A stretch of DNA of 64,000 bases from NCBI GenBank assembly GCA_020852175.1, contig JADZBH010000050.1:1-64000 (forward strand), read 5' to 3'. Below the pieces are notes generated by a model that was not told where the DNA came from, made no database searches, and was given only the letters and a program-made list of their open reading frames with translations. The stretch is from Bryobacterales bacterium. Lineage in GTDB: Bacteria; Acidobacteriota; Terriglobia; Bryobacterales; Bryobacteraceae. A program made the position numbers and the translations under genes. Positions 18,810-26,871 of the stretch are shown here, piece by piece. The stretch's first letter is position 1, and each line of letters begins with the position of its first letter.

Positions 18810-18826
18810 CTGGCAGGTGACGTGCA
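18810..18826 (+). promoter_or_regulatory. Sigma54 (-24/-12) promoter of the dockerin gene
   Basis: CTGGCAGGTGACGTGCA differs from the consensus YTGGCACG-N4-TTGCW at two positions and keeps the exact 10-base spacing between GG (18812) and GC (18824). The expected start is near 18837, about 60 bases before the ATG at 18900. Confidence 0.65.
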
Positions 18827-18899
18827 ATGTATAGTCCGGGTACTCCAGGTCATCCATCCACACGGCATTGGAACTTATTGAATTTAGGCGGTTGATTTT

Positions 18900-20675
18900 A
18901 TGGCAAGTTTTCGTTTGATCCCAATCGGACTCGTGTTCGCCTTTCTGGCCAGCGGGCAGAATTTACCTCCCCGCATTTTTTACACGGATTTGGAAAGCGG
19001 CCCCAACACAGGCGGGGAAAACAATCTTGGCGCATTTGTGACCATTTATGGGGGACAGTTTGGTACTACCCGCGGATCGTCGCAAGTGAGCGTGGGCGGC
19101 GGCTCCGTCGCGGCCTATAAGTACTGGAGCGACGACAAGGTGGTTGTCCAACTCGGTGGCGGGGCCAAGAGTGGCAGTATCCAGGTAAGCACTGGCTCCG
19201 GCGCCAGCAATACCTTGCCGTTCACGGTGCGGACGGGCAACATCTATTGCGTAGCCACCTCGGGGAGCGATTCGGGCGCGGGCACTTTCGCCGCCGGTTG
19301 CTTCCGGTCGGTCACCAAGGCACGCGACGTTCTATCGGCGGGCGACATTGTCTACCTGCGCAACGGCGTGGCGCAAACCTCGGATGACGGCAATGGCTGG
19401 CGCTCCTGCCTGTTGCTGCGCAACGCCGGCAGTTCGGCGCGGCCCATCGCCATCGTGGGCTATCCCAACGAAACGGCCACCATTGGCAATCAGAATGTCG
19501 ATTATGGCGTACGCGGCACCGGCGCGGCCACCTATTGGGTGATCGCCAACCTGAAGTTGCTGGGCCATGCGGGGGCGGTGAACATCCAGTCCAACTGGCG
19601 CGTGGTGGGCAACGACATACAGTGCCCTGGCGGCGACGGCGCCGAAGCCTGCGCCGAGTCTCCCGATGGCAGCTACATTACGTTTCTGGGGAACGAGGTT
19701 CACAACGCCGGTAAGCTGTCCTCGACCAAGATGTATCATGCCGTGTATTTCTCCACGAACAGTAACTTCATCGAAGTGGGCTGGAACTACATTCACGATA
19801 ACCTTGCCTGCCGCGGCCTGCAATTCCATTCCAGCGGCGGCAACAACCAGTATGGCTTGAAGGTGCACGACAACCGCTTCGAGAATACCCGCTGCGACGC
19901 GATCAATCTGGCTACCGTGGATCCTTCCCGGGGCGCCATCGAGATCTACAACAACACCGTGATCAATGGCGGCACGGGACCTCACCCGAATGACGGCGCG
20001 GCCAACTACGCCTGCATCTACTTCCCCGGCGGCGCCAATGGGGGGCCGGTCGGCTCGGGCACGATCGACGTCTATAACAACACGTTCGTGAACTGCGGCT
20101 TTTCCGGCGCGGGCAACCTGGGCGGCGGCGGCATTGTCATCGGCGGCGGCAGTCCGAACACCAGCATGCGGCTGCGAAACAACATCTTCATGCAAAGTAA
20201 CGGCCGTCCGTACCTGTTCTTCTGGGCGAACGGGCCGGTCAGCGGTTCCAACAACCTTTACTTCGGCAACGGCGGCGGTCCCTCGCAGACCAGCGGGAAC
20301 GTGAACGCTGATCCGAAATTCACCAATCTGGCGGCCAAGGATCTCACCATTCAAGCCTCCAGCGCGGCCAAGGACGCCGGCACGGCCATTCCGTCGCTCA
20401 CCATGGACTACCGCGGCGTTCCACGTCCGCAGGGCTCCGGCTACGATATCGGCGCCACCGAGTACACCGACGGCACCAACGCAGGCTCGCAAGTGTCCTG
20501 CGACGTGAACTCCGACGGAGATGTGGATGAGGTGGATGCCCAACTGGCCAAGGCTCAGGTACTGGAAAACGCCGCCTGCACCACGGATCTCGACGGCGAT
20601 GCCGCCTGCACCGTCATCGACCTCCAGCGCGTGATCAACGCCCGCTTCGGCGGCGTCTGCCGCGTGGGCCAGTAA
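18900..20675 (+). CDS. Secreted beta-helix protein with IPT domain and C-terminal dockerin
   Basis: This 591-residue protein has a signal peptide ending at about residue 20 (FLASGQ). An IPT/TIG-like domain covers about 22-110. Residues about 115-525 form a right-handed parallel beta-helix of the pectate-lyase-like type, with many short Asn-rich turns (NNTVING, NNTFVNCG, NNIFM) and a closing YDIGATEYTDG typical of DUF1565-like helices. The last 60 residues carry two calcium-loop repeats, CDVNSDGDVDEVDAQLAKAQ and DLDGDAACTVIDLQRVINA, characteristic of a type I dockerin. It probably binds or cleaves a polysaccharide outside the cell and may dock onto a cohesin; two cohesin-like proteins are encoded at 6467 and 9594. 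Catalytic residues cannot be assigned. Confidence 0.87.
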   Translation: MASFRLIPIGLVFAFLASGQNLPPRIFYTDLESGPNTGGENNLGAFVTIYGGQFGTTRGSSQVSVGGGSVAAYKYWSDDKVVVQLGGGAKSGSIQVSTGSGASNTLPFTVRTGNIYCVATSGSDSGAGTFAAGCFRSVTKARDVLSAGDIVYLRNGVAQTSDDGNGWRSCLLLRNAGSSARPIAIVGYPNETATIGNQNVDYGVRGTGAATYWVIANLKLLGHAGAVNIQSNWRVVGNDIQCPGGDGAEACAESPDGSYITFLGNEVHNAGKLSSTKMYHAVYFSTNSNFIEVGWNYIHDNLACRGLQFHSSGGNNQYGLKVHDNRFENTRCDAINLATVDPSRGAIEIYNNTVINGGTGPHPNDGAANYACIYFPGGANGGPVGSGTIDVYNNTFVNCGFSGAGNLGGGGIVIGGGSPNTSMRLRNNIFMQSNGRPYLFFWANGPVSGSNNLYFGNGGGPSQTSGNVNADPKFTNLAAKDLTIQASSAAKDAGTAIPSLTMDYRGVPRPQGSGYDIGATEYTDGTNAGSQVSCDVNSDGDVDEVDAQLAKAQVLENAACTTDLDGDAACTVIDLQRVINARFGGVCRVGQ

Positions 20676-20702
20676 GTCACCAGTAAGTGCAATACAGAAT
20701 CG

Positions 20703-20730
20703 GGGCGCTCCCTTGACAGGAGCGCCCTTT
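20703..20730 (+). terminator. Rho-independent terminator after the dockerin gene
   Basis: GGGCGCTCC and GGAGCGCCC form a perfect 9-base stem around a 7-base loop and are followed by TTT, 27 bases after the stop codon. It may serve both converging genes. Confidence 0.75.
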
Positions 20731-20756
20731 CGCGTCTTCCCCGCCTCGCGAGAGGA

Positions 20757-22535
20757 TCAGCGGCTCCACTCGGCGTCCCGGGAGCGGGCGTCTGAGTCGC
20801 CCCCGGCCGGCATGGCCACCGAAGATGATTCCGGCAGGCAGCCGTCGATTACCTCGAACGAGCCAACGCGGTTGTAGGTGTGTATCCCGTTGAAACCGCC
20901 GCCCAATTCCTCCGGGTGGATCGTGCGCAGCGTCCTTTCCTCGTATTCCTTCGGATTCAGCCGCGTGATCTCGTGAAAGTTCAGCCTGTAGCCGTAACGC
21001 ACGCTGCAATCCTGGCTGGGACGCAGCAACCGCCCGTCCTGCCGGAAGATCGCGCCCGCTCCCCGCGCCGCCCGCACGTCGGAGCAGATCGGGTTCGCCG
21101 GATGATAGCTCCATGCGCCGTGCAGGTGGCTGGCCGAGAACAGGACCAGAAAGCCGCAACCGCCGCGCGGATCCTTAAGCGTCGAAAAGAACCACCAGCG
21201 GTCCTCGCCCTTCCACACGGCGGTGTCTACCGCGTGATGCCCTTCCAACAGCACCCTGTCGAGCGTCCATTCGTACGGAAACCGGGTCGCGCGATATAAC
21301 TCCACCGTGCGGTTGCCGCCTGTCTCCGGCAGCATGTACATCTCGCCGTCATGCTCGAATACCTGCGGGAAGGAGAGATGGTAGGGGCGGCGCAGCACGC
21401 GATGGCTCTCGCCCAGGCTCCCGTCCGGCAGCACCTCGGCCACGTCGAGATCCGCGATCTCCAGCGGGTAGCGGTAGTGCTCGTAGAACAGCCATGTCCT
21501 GCCATCGCGCTGGCAAAGGAACGGATCGGCGTAGAAGTGGCCCGGAGGGGAGTCGATCCAGCGGAATCCTTGAAAATTCGGCCCTTCCGGTTCCCGCAAC
21601 AGCGGACCGCCGCCCGTCCGAAGGGCCATCTTCCAATGATCCATCCGCTTCGGTTCGAACCGGCGCCGGACGCTCGACACCAACTTCCCCCCCAGCCAGG
21701 CGGCCGTGCGCAGGTTGCCCGGCATCCCGCGCCCCGCCGGCGCCTGCTCCGTGCGTGGAGCCGCGCCGTTCTCCCCTTCGGCGATCCTGTGCATTTGCCT
21801 CGTCACGAACCATGTCGCGGCCCAGGCCGGACGCTCCCGGTTCCGGGCCCAGGAGATGTTATCGCCGCTTCTGCTATCGAATAACGCCCGTTCGAGCACC
21901 TTCCGCCGCCCCGCTTCGCCGGAGAGCCGGCACAGCGTCACGCCGCTGAGCGGATGACGGTCGATCACCTCCCATAAGTGGGCCGGCGCGCCCGAGTAAG
22001 TATCCCCATCCCCGAATTGATACTGCCACAACCCGTGGCGGGCCAGGTCCGCCGCCTCGCCAGTAAGTTCGCACGGGGAGAGTAGTAAGAGAACGTCTAA
22101 CTGATAGCCGCGGATCATGCTGGCCGAGGCCCCGTCGAGCGTGCCGCCGGGTTCAGCCCGTGCCGTAACCCGCGCGGCCTTGTTCAGCAGCGGGCTCAGG
22201 TCGCAGGGCGCGAAGGGATCGTCCTCGCGCCGGATGCGCGCATCGTCCCAGCGGCGGTAACGCTCAAACAGGAGTCCGCCTCCGGCGGGCCGGGGTCCCC
22301 CGTCCAGCTTCACCACAAGTTCGATGGTGGCCCGATGAGAGCCCAGAACACTCTTCAGCACCTCGGCATAGAACCGCGGCGCTTGATCAGAATCGGAAAT
22401 AATCCCCAGTCTGAGGACTCGCTCTGCCGTGGACGTCTGCGCGTAGAATTGTGATAACACTTGCGTTCGGTACCGTTCAACTTCCGCCCGCCGTAGACTG
22501 CACACAGGATGCCATTCGCGCTGTAGCTCCCCCAT
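20757..22535 (-). CDS. Degenerate formyltransferase-like domain fused to GINT1-type beta-propeller
   Basis: This 592-residue protein begins at an ATG with AGGCG in front. Residues about 40-215 follow the layout of a formyltransferase N-domain (LRLGIISDSDQA, LDVLLLLSPCEL, YSGAPAHLWEVI, GVTL). The catalytic Asn-x-His of the family, seen intact as NIHH at 63762-63773, is replaced by WQYQF, so this half is probably inactive. The C-terminal half (about 300-570) looks like the five-bladed propeller found at the N-terminus of glucosamine inositolphosphorylceramide transferases: HFYADPFLCQRDGRTWLFYE, SFPQVFEHDGEMYMLPETGG, WWFFSTL, RPSQDCSVRYGYRL. A role in glycan modification or recognition inside this locus is inferred from context. 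Confidence 0.7.
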   Translation of the reverse strand: MGELQREWHPVCSLRRAEVERYRTQVLSQFYAQTSTAERVLRLGIISDSDQAPRFYAEVLKSVLGSHRATIELVVKLDGGPRPAGGGLLFERYRRWDDARIRREDDPFAPCDLSPLLNKAARVTARAEPGGTLDGASASMIRGYQLDVLLLLSPCELTGEAADLARHGLWQYQFGDGDTYSGAPAHLWEVIDRHPLSGVTLCRLSGEAGRRKVLERALFDSRSGDNISWARNRERPAWAATWFVTRQMHRIAEGENGAAPRTEQAPAGRGMPGNLRTAAWLGGKLVSSVRRRFEPKRMDHWKMALRTGGGPLLREPEGPNFQGFRWIDSPPGHFYADPFLCQRDGRTWLFYEHYRYPLEIADLDVAEVLPDGSLGESHRVLRRPYHLSFPQVFEHDGEMYMLPETGGNRTVELYRATRFPYEWTLDRVLLEGHHAVDTAVWKGEDRWWFFSTLKDPRGGCGFLVLFSASHLHGAWSYHPANPICSDVRAARGAGAIFRQDGRLLRPSQDCSVRYGYRLNFHEITRLNPKEYEERTLRTIHPEELGGGFNGIHTYNRVGSFEVIDGCLPESSSVAMPAGGDSDARSRDAEWSR

Positions 22536-22622
22536 CGCCTGTGGCGACTGAATTGCATAGAGCCACCCGGACAGCCTCGTTCTGGCAGCCTACGGCCTGC
22601 GGGAACCCGGCCAACTGGACCA

Positions 22623-23204
22623 ATGTTCGACAATTTCAAGGGCGACCTGAAGCAGTACTTCGCGCAGAGCGGCGAGAATGCCGCCGGCGGACGCGGTCTC
22701 TTTTATGCGTTTCTCGAGGTTTCCTTGTGGGCGATCGCCTTGTTTCGCTTCGGCCAGGCCGTCAAGCGGGTCCGGTTCGCCCTGCTGCGCAAGCCGCTGA
22801 TGGCTTTCTACATCCTCAGCTACAAGTTTTGCGAGGTCATCACGGGCATCCGCATTTCGGCGGACTCGGAAATCGCCCCCGGACTGGTGATTCACAACTT
22901 CGGCGGCATCATCGTTCACGGCATAATCGGACGTAACTGTTTCATTAACCAGGGGTCGCAGATGATCTCGCGGGGCGATGGGCGGGCCAGCGGTTGGCCG
23001 ACGCTGGGCGACAACGTCTACGTCGGAGCGGGCGCCAAGCTTGTGGGGAATATCCGTATCGGCAATAACGTGGTGATCGGCGCCAATACCGTGGTGCGGC
23101 GCGATGTTCCCGACGATTCCGTTGTGTCGCCGCCGGAACCGGTTGTGAAACCGCGCCGGAAGCCGGCGCCGGACAACTCCGGAAGGGTGACGGCGGCGTC
23201 ATGA
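22623..23204 (+). CDS. Serine O-acetyltransferase-like hexapeptide acyltransferase
   Basis: This 193-residue protein has an N-terminal helical part (about 1-75) with a hydrophobic stretch and a left-handed beta-helix (about 78-165) of hexapeptide repeats (GIRISADSEIAPGLVIHNFG, GIIGRNCFINQGSQMI, VGAGAKLVGNIRIGNNVVIGANTVV). The pattern resembles CysE/SAT but is used widely in exopolysaccharide loci to acetylate sugars. The active-site His is seen in VIHNFGG. The C-terminus is basic and Pro-rich. It overlaps the next GT4 gene by four bases (ATGA), so it is probably an acetyl-CoA-dependent sugar O-acetyltransferase acting on the same glycan. Confidence 0.83.
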   Translation: MFDNFKGDLKQYFAQSGENAAGGRGLFYAFLEVSLWAIALFRFGQAVKRVRFALLRKPLMAFYILSYKFCEVITGIRISADSEIAPGLVIHNFGGIIVHGIIGRNCFINQGSQMISRGDGRASGWPTLGDNVYVGAGAKLVGNIRIGNNVVIGANTVVRRDVPDDSVVSPPEPVVKPRRKPAPDNSGRVTAAS

Positions 23205-24562
23205 GCAACGCAGAATGGCCGGGAGATCCCACATCTTTGGAATATTCACAAAAATCAGGGACGGCTGGCTGCCAAGAGAGGGCCACTGGGAGTATGGAAC
23301 CGAACGGCCGCGGCAGGAAGCCCCGGGTGCTTCTGATCGGGCCGTTCTACAGTCCGGCCTGCTATGGCGGCGCCGTGCAAGTGTACCACCAGATGTTTTC
23401 GCGACTGCAACGGCTCGACGCCACCGTGGTCAGCCAGTGGCTGGGTTGCGACCGGGAGGCGGCCCGCGAGTTCGACGCCGGCTGCGAGCGCCTGTACGGC
23501 TACCGGATGTGCCGGATTCCCCGGTATGAACTGATTTTTCCCTCCGGCGCGTCCGCCCCCCGGAAGCTTCACGACGCCTGGCGCTTCTTCCGTGACACGC
23601 CGGGGCACCTGCGCGCCGTGATTGAACGGGAACGTCCGGACGCGATCATCTGTGGCGCCACAATCATCGCTGGCTGGCTCATGAGCCGGCTGCCCCGGCA
23701 CATTCCCCGCATCAACTACCTCCATGGCGAGGAACTCGGCCGGCTTTCCACGTCGCGCTTCGTGTGGCGTTACCTGTTTCGTACGCAATTACAAGCCATC
23801 CGGGAAGCCGACCTGAACATTTCCGTCAGCCGCTACACGGCTCAGCGTGCCGGGGAGTTGACCGGAGTCGACGCCGGCTCTTTCGCCGTACTGCCGAACT
23901 TTGTCGACCTGGACCGCTACCGGCCCCCTTCCGACCGCGCCGCCGTTCGCCGCCGGTTGGGTTGGGAGGGCCGCAAGGTGATTCTCAGCCTGGCGCGGCT
24001 GATCAAACGCAAGGGCTTCGACCAGGGCATGCGCGCCGTGGCGCGCCTCAGGTCCGAGGGCCGCCTGGGTCCGGAATGGGTGCACGTGATCGCCGGCAAA
24101 GGGGAGCAGGAGCCACACTTGAAGCGGCTCGCCGCCGAGTTGGGCGTCGCCGGCCACACCGAGTTCGCCGGATTCGTCCCGGATGCCGAAATGGCGGACT
24201 ACTACGGCGCGGCCGACGTCTTCCTCCACCCCAACCGGAATCTCGACGGCGATACGGAAGGCTTCGGCATCGTCTTTCTGGAGGCCAGCGCGTGTGGCGT
24301 GCCCGTAATTGGGGGCGAAGCAGGCGGCACGGCCGATGCGATCCGTGAGGGCGTCAGCGGGTACCGTGTCGACGCCGAAAACCTGGAGGCCATCGGGGAC
24401 GCCATTCACAGGCTCACCGGCGACGAAGAGTTGCGCACGCGGATGAGCCGCACTGGCATAGAACTCGTGCAGCGCGAGTACTCCGCAGGTGAGGCGGTTA
24501 AGCGGTTTGAAGACTTGGTTTTCAATCAGTTAGATGCTTTCCAGGCGAAACGGCACGCCTGA
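23201..24562 (+). CDS. GT4-family glycosyltransferase
   Basis: The protein has 453 residues from the coupled ATG at 23201; an in-frame ATG at 23294 (MEPNGRG) would remove a non-conserved leader of 31 residues. The N-domain has GPFYSPACYGGAVQVYHQM. The C-domain has the GT4 signature: VILSLARLIKRKGFDQ, VIAGKGEQEP, FAGFVPDAEMADYYGAADVF, and EGFGIVFLEASACGVPVIGG, which contains the EX7E donor motif. It is a retaining transferase, and its activated sugar is unknown. It is the last gene of a two-gene unit ahead of the sigma54-driven ABC operon. Confidence 0.92.
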   Translation: MSNAEWPGDPTSLEYSQKSGTAGCQERATGSMEPNGRGRKPRVLLIGPFYSPACYGGAVQVYHQMFSRLQRLDATVVSQWLGCDREAAREFDAGCERLYGYRMCRIPRYELIFPSGASAPRKLHDAWRFFRDTPGHLRAVIERERPDAIICGATIIAGWLMSRLPRHIPRINYLHGEELGRLSTSRFVWRYLFRTQLQAIREADLNISVSRYTAQRAGELTGVDAGSFAVLPNFVDLDRYRPPSDRAAVRRRLGWEGRKVILSLARLIKRKGFDQGMRAVARLRSEGRLGPEWVHVIAGKGEQEPHLKRLAAELGVAGHTEFAGFVPDAEMADYYGAADVFLHPNRNLDGDTEGFGIVFLEASACGVPVIGGEAGGTADAIREGVSGYRVDAENLEAIGDAIHRLTGDEELRTRMSRTGIELVQREYSAGEAVKRFEDLVFNQLDAFQAKRHA

Positions 24563-24658
24563 AGCCGAACTTAGGGAATCAATCCCAACACTTGTCAGGA
24601 TTCGCCTGAACCTCCGCTTGCTCCTTCGCAATGAGTCCAGCGTCTATTCCCTCTAATC

Positions 24659-24671
24659 TGGCAAGAAATTG
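24659..24671 (+). promoter_or_regulatory. TGGCAAGAAATTG element shared with 9322-9334
   Basis: These 13 bases occur in the same promoter-relative orientation upstream of the sigma54 promoters at 24724-24740 and 9063-9079. At the 9.3 kb copy the element is part of a perfect palindrome. It is a candidate activator site, judged only from recurrence and position. Confidence 0.35.
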
Positions 24672-24723
24672 AAAAATAAGCCGGTTAGCAGGCAAGCAGG
24701 GCAGGTTCACAAGCTGGCGGCGG

Positions 24724-24740
24724 TTGGCACGCGGATTGCT
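24724..24740 (+). promoter_or_regulatory. Sigma54 (-24/-12) promoter of the ABC-export operon
   Basis: TTGGCACGCGGATTGCT is a full match to the consensus YTGGCACG-N4-TTGCW with the required 10 bases between GG (24726) and GC (24738). The expected transcript start is near 24751. This fixes the start of the next gene at 24813/24816 rather than at the longer in-frame ATG at 24669, which lies upstream of the promoter. Confidence 0.87.
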
Positions 24741-24815
24741 CTTTCCTCCTACGTACCCAGGCCCGTGCGTTGGAGCCGTAACCGCGACGCTCGCGCCGGG
24801 GAACTCAGGAAAATG

Positions 24816-25649
24816 ATGGCATCTACATCGATTGCACAAAAAATGCCCACTCCGGCGGAAACCAAACCGGGACTTTTTTCGGGCTTCGCCAATTACAAAG
24901 ACCTACTCCTCATGCTGATGTGGCGCGATGTCACCATCCGCTACAAGCAGGCCGTGATGGGGTTTGCCTGGGCGCTGCTCATGCCGGTTCTCATTGTCGG
25001 ATCGAGCCTGGTGATTACGGTTGGCTACGCCTCCTTCACCGGGCGCGCCGTGAAGACGTCGGACATTCTCGCCCTTGCCGTACGCGCCATCCCCTGGGCG
25101 TTCGTCTCCTCGGCGCTGCGATTTGCCACCAATAGCCTGACGGCGAACAAGGAACTGGTCACCAAGATCTATTTTCCCCGGCAGATTCTGCCGCTGGCCA
25201 CCACGCTGGCCAGCCTGTTCGATTTCGGCGTCGCCGCCGCGGCCATGACCATCATCCTGGCGCTTGTGCAGATCGGCGTCAGCGTGCAATTGCTGTGGGT
25301 GCCCGTGCTGCTGCTGATTCTGGTGCTTCTGGCCTTGGGAGCGGGTCTCTTGCTCGCTTGCGGCAACCTGTTCTTTCGCGACGTGAAATACCTGGTGGAC
25401 ATTGGTCTTACCTACGGCATCTTCTTCACGCCGGTCTTTTACTCGCCTTCGATGATGGGGAAGTACGCCTGGCTGGTCTATCTCAATCCGCTCAGTTCCA
25501 TCCTGGATGGATTGTGCCGCGTGGTGATCTACCAGATGCCGCCCGAGGTCCCCTGGGTGGCTTATTCGGCCGGTTGGGCCGTGGTGCTGGCTCTGGCGGC
25601 CTGGAAAATCTTCAGCAAGGCGGAGCCCACCTTCGCGGAACGGATCTAA
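24816..25649 (+). CDS. wzm: ABC-2 type polysaccharide export permease (Wzm-like)
   Basis: The protein has 277 residues from the ATG at 24816, which has AGGA 5 bases upstream; the ATG three bases earlier is also possible. It shows the ABC-2 polysaccharide/polyol export family pattern: cytoplasmic N-terminus with LLMLMWRDVTIRYKQAVMGF, then six membrane helices, with FFRDVKYLVDIGLTYGIFFT and the TPVFYSP motif before the last loop, and LNPLSSILDGLCRVV. It should form the inner-membrane channel that exports a lipid-linked, cytoplasmically completed glycan, together with the ATPase encoded 4 bases downstream. Confidence 0.93.
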   Translation: MASTSIAQKMPTPAETKPGLFSGFANYKDLLLMLMWRDVTIRYKQAVMGFAWALLMPVLIVGSSLVITVGYASFTGRAVKTSDILALAVRAIPWAFVSSALRFATNSLTANKELVTKIYFPRQILPLATTLASLFDFGVAAAAMTIILALVQIGVSVQLLWVPVLLLILVLLALGAGLLLACGNLFFRDVKYLVDIGLTYGIFFTPVFYSPSMMGKYAWLVYLNPLSSILDGLCRVVIYQMPPEVPWVAYSAGWAVVLALAAWKIFSKAEPTFAERI

Positions 25650-25653
25650 CACT

Positions 25654-26859
25654 ATGTCGCACGCAGCAGTCGAATTCAATGGAGTGTGGAAGAAGTTCTC
25701 GCGGGGCGAGCGGCATGATTCCCTTCGTGATCTGATTCCCTCGCTGGCCCAGTCCGTACTCGGCCGGAAGAAGCAGGCCGAATTGAAGGAGGCCGAGTTC
25801 TGGGCCTTGCACGACGTCTCGTTCCAACTGGAGCCCGGCGACGCCATGGCCATCATCGGTCCGAACGGGTCGGGGAAGAGCACGGCGTTGAAGCTGTTGA
25901 GCGGCATCCTGCGGCCCGACCGCGGCGGTGTGCGCGTGCGCGGACGCCTGGGAACGCTGATCGAACTGGGCGCCGGATTCCACCCGGACCTGACGGGCCG
26001 CGAGAACATCTATCTGAACGGCACCATCCTCGGCATGCGGCGCGAGGAGATCGACCGCAAGTTCGACGACATCGTCGATTTCTCCGAGTTGCGCGACTTT
26101 CTCGACACGCCGGTGAAGCGCTACTCCTCGGGTATGTTCGCCCGCCTCGGTTTTTCCGTGGCGGCGCACGTGAACCCCGAGGTGCTGGTGGTGGACGAGG
26201 TGTTGAGCGTCGGCGATTATCACTTCCAGCAGCGCTGCTATGACCGCATGCGCGAGTTCATCCGCAACGGCACCTCGGTGATTTTCGTATCGCACAGCAT
26301 GCCCGCCGTGACGGGCCTGTGCAAGCGCGCCCTGCTGCTGCGCCGGGGCGAGCCGCTCTTTCTGGGGGACACCACCACGGCCATCCAGAAGTATCATTCG
26401 CTGCACGCCGAGGAATCCAAGGAGAGCGACATCGAGATTCTGAGCGCCTCGGTGGCGGACGCCGCGGACGAGGAGCGCGAGGTGTTCCAACCGGGCGAGC
26501 GCGTCACGGTGGACATCCGGTTCCGGGCCTTGCGCCCTGTGCCCAAGTCGCACGCCGCGCTGCTCATCCGTACCGTGGACGGCCAGTTCGTCTTCGACAC
26601 GGCCACCAGCAAGCTCATCGAAAACAGCTTCATCAAGATGGACGAGGGCGAGACGGCCCACGTCCGCTTCAGCGTGGACATGAACCTGCGGAGCGGCGTG
26701 TTCGAACTGGGCTTCACACTCACCTCGGAGATCGAGATCGTGGACAAGTTCATCTATTACAACGGCGCGTTGAAGCGGGTGGTGATGGTGGGCGACCGCC
26801 TGGCCAACGGTTTCACCTACATGAACCCGAGCGCCACGCTCCGCGTGGGTGGAAAGTAG
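25654..26859 (+). CDS. wzt: ABC transporter ATPase with glycan-binding C-domain (Wzt-like)
   Basis: This 401-residue protein has an N-terminal nucleotide-binding domain (about 1-245) with Walker A GPNGSGKST, the signature YSSGMFARLGFS typical of polysaccharide/polyol ABC exporters, Walker B VLVVDEVLSVGD and the H-loop FVSHS. The C-terminal 140 residues (about 262-400) match the Wzt_C beta-sandwich that recognises the modified end of the O-chain (ERVTVDIRFRAL ... FSVDMNLRSGVFELGF). The extra domain implies substrate selection, perhaps of a capped chain. It sits between the permease and four glycosyltransferases in one apparent operon. Confidence 0.93.
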   Translation: MSHAAVEFNGVWKKFSRGERHDSLRDLIPSLAQSVLGRKKQAELKEAEFWALHDVSFQLEPGDAMAIIGPNGSGKSTALKLLSGILRPDRGGVRVRGRLGTLIELGAGFHPDLTGRENIYLNGTILGMRREEIDRKFDDIVDFSELRDFLDTPVKRYSSGMFARLGFSVAAHVNPEVLVVDEVLSVGDYHFQQRCYDRMREFIRNGTSVIFVSHSMPAVTGLCKRALLLRRGEPLFLGDTTTAIQKYHSLHAEESKESDIEILSASVADAADEEREVFQPGERVTVDIRFRALRPVPKSHAALLIRTVDGQFVFDTATSKLIENSFIKMDEGETAHVRFSVDMNLRSGVFELGFTLTSEIEIVDKFIYYNGALKRVVMVGDRLANGFTYMNPSATLRVGGK

Positions 26860-26871
26860 GGGACCCGGGCG

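Larger units (their letters stand above)
18552..18899. other. Regulatory intergenic region with two hairpins and a sigma54 promoter
   Basis: No gene is visible. The region separates a minus-strand GT4 from the plus-strand dockerin protein. It holds two G/C inverted repeats with 7-base centres (18639-18659 and 18670-18688) and a sigma54 promoter at 18810-18826. Confidence 0.6.

Noticed and set aside
18801..18815. TGGCACAACTGGCA as a sigma54 promoter
   Set aside because: GG and GC are only 8 bases apart, whereas sigma54 requires 10. The overlapping sequence at 18810-18826 has the correct spacing.
6467..20675. Exosortase-type (PEP-CTERM) sorting signals on the secreted proteins
   Set aside because: C-termini were read individually; none has a Pro-Glu-Pro motif followed by a membrane helix and basic residues.
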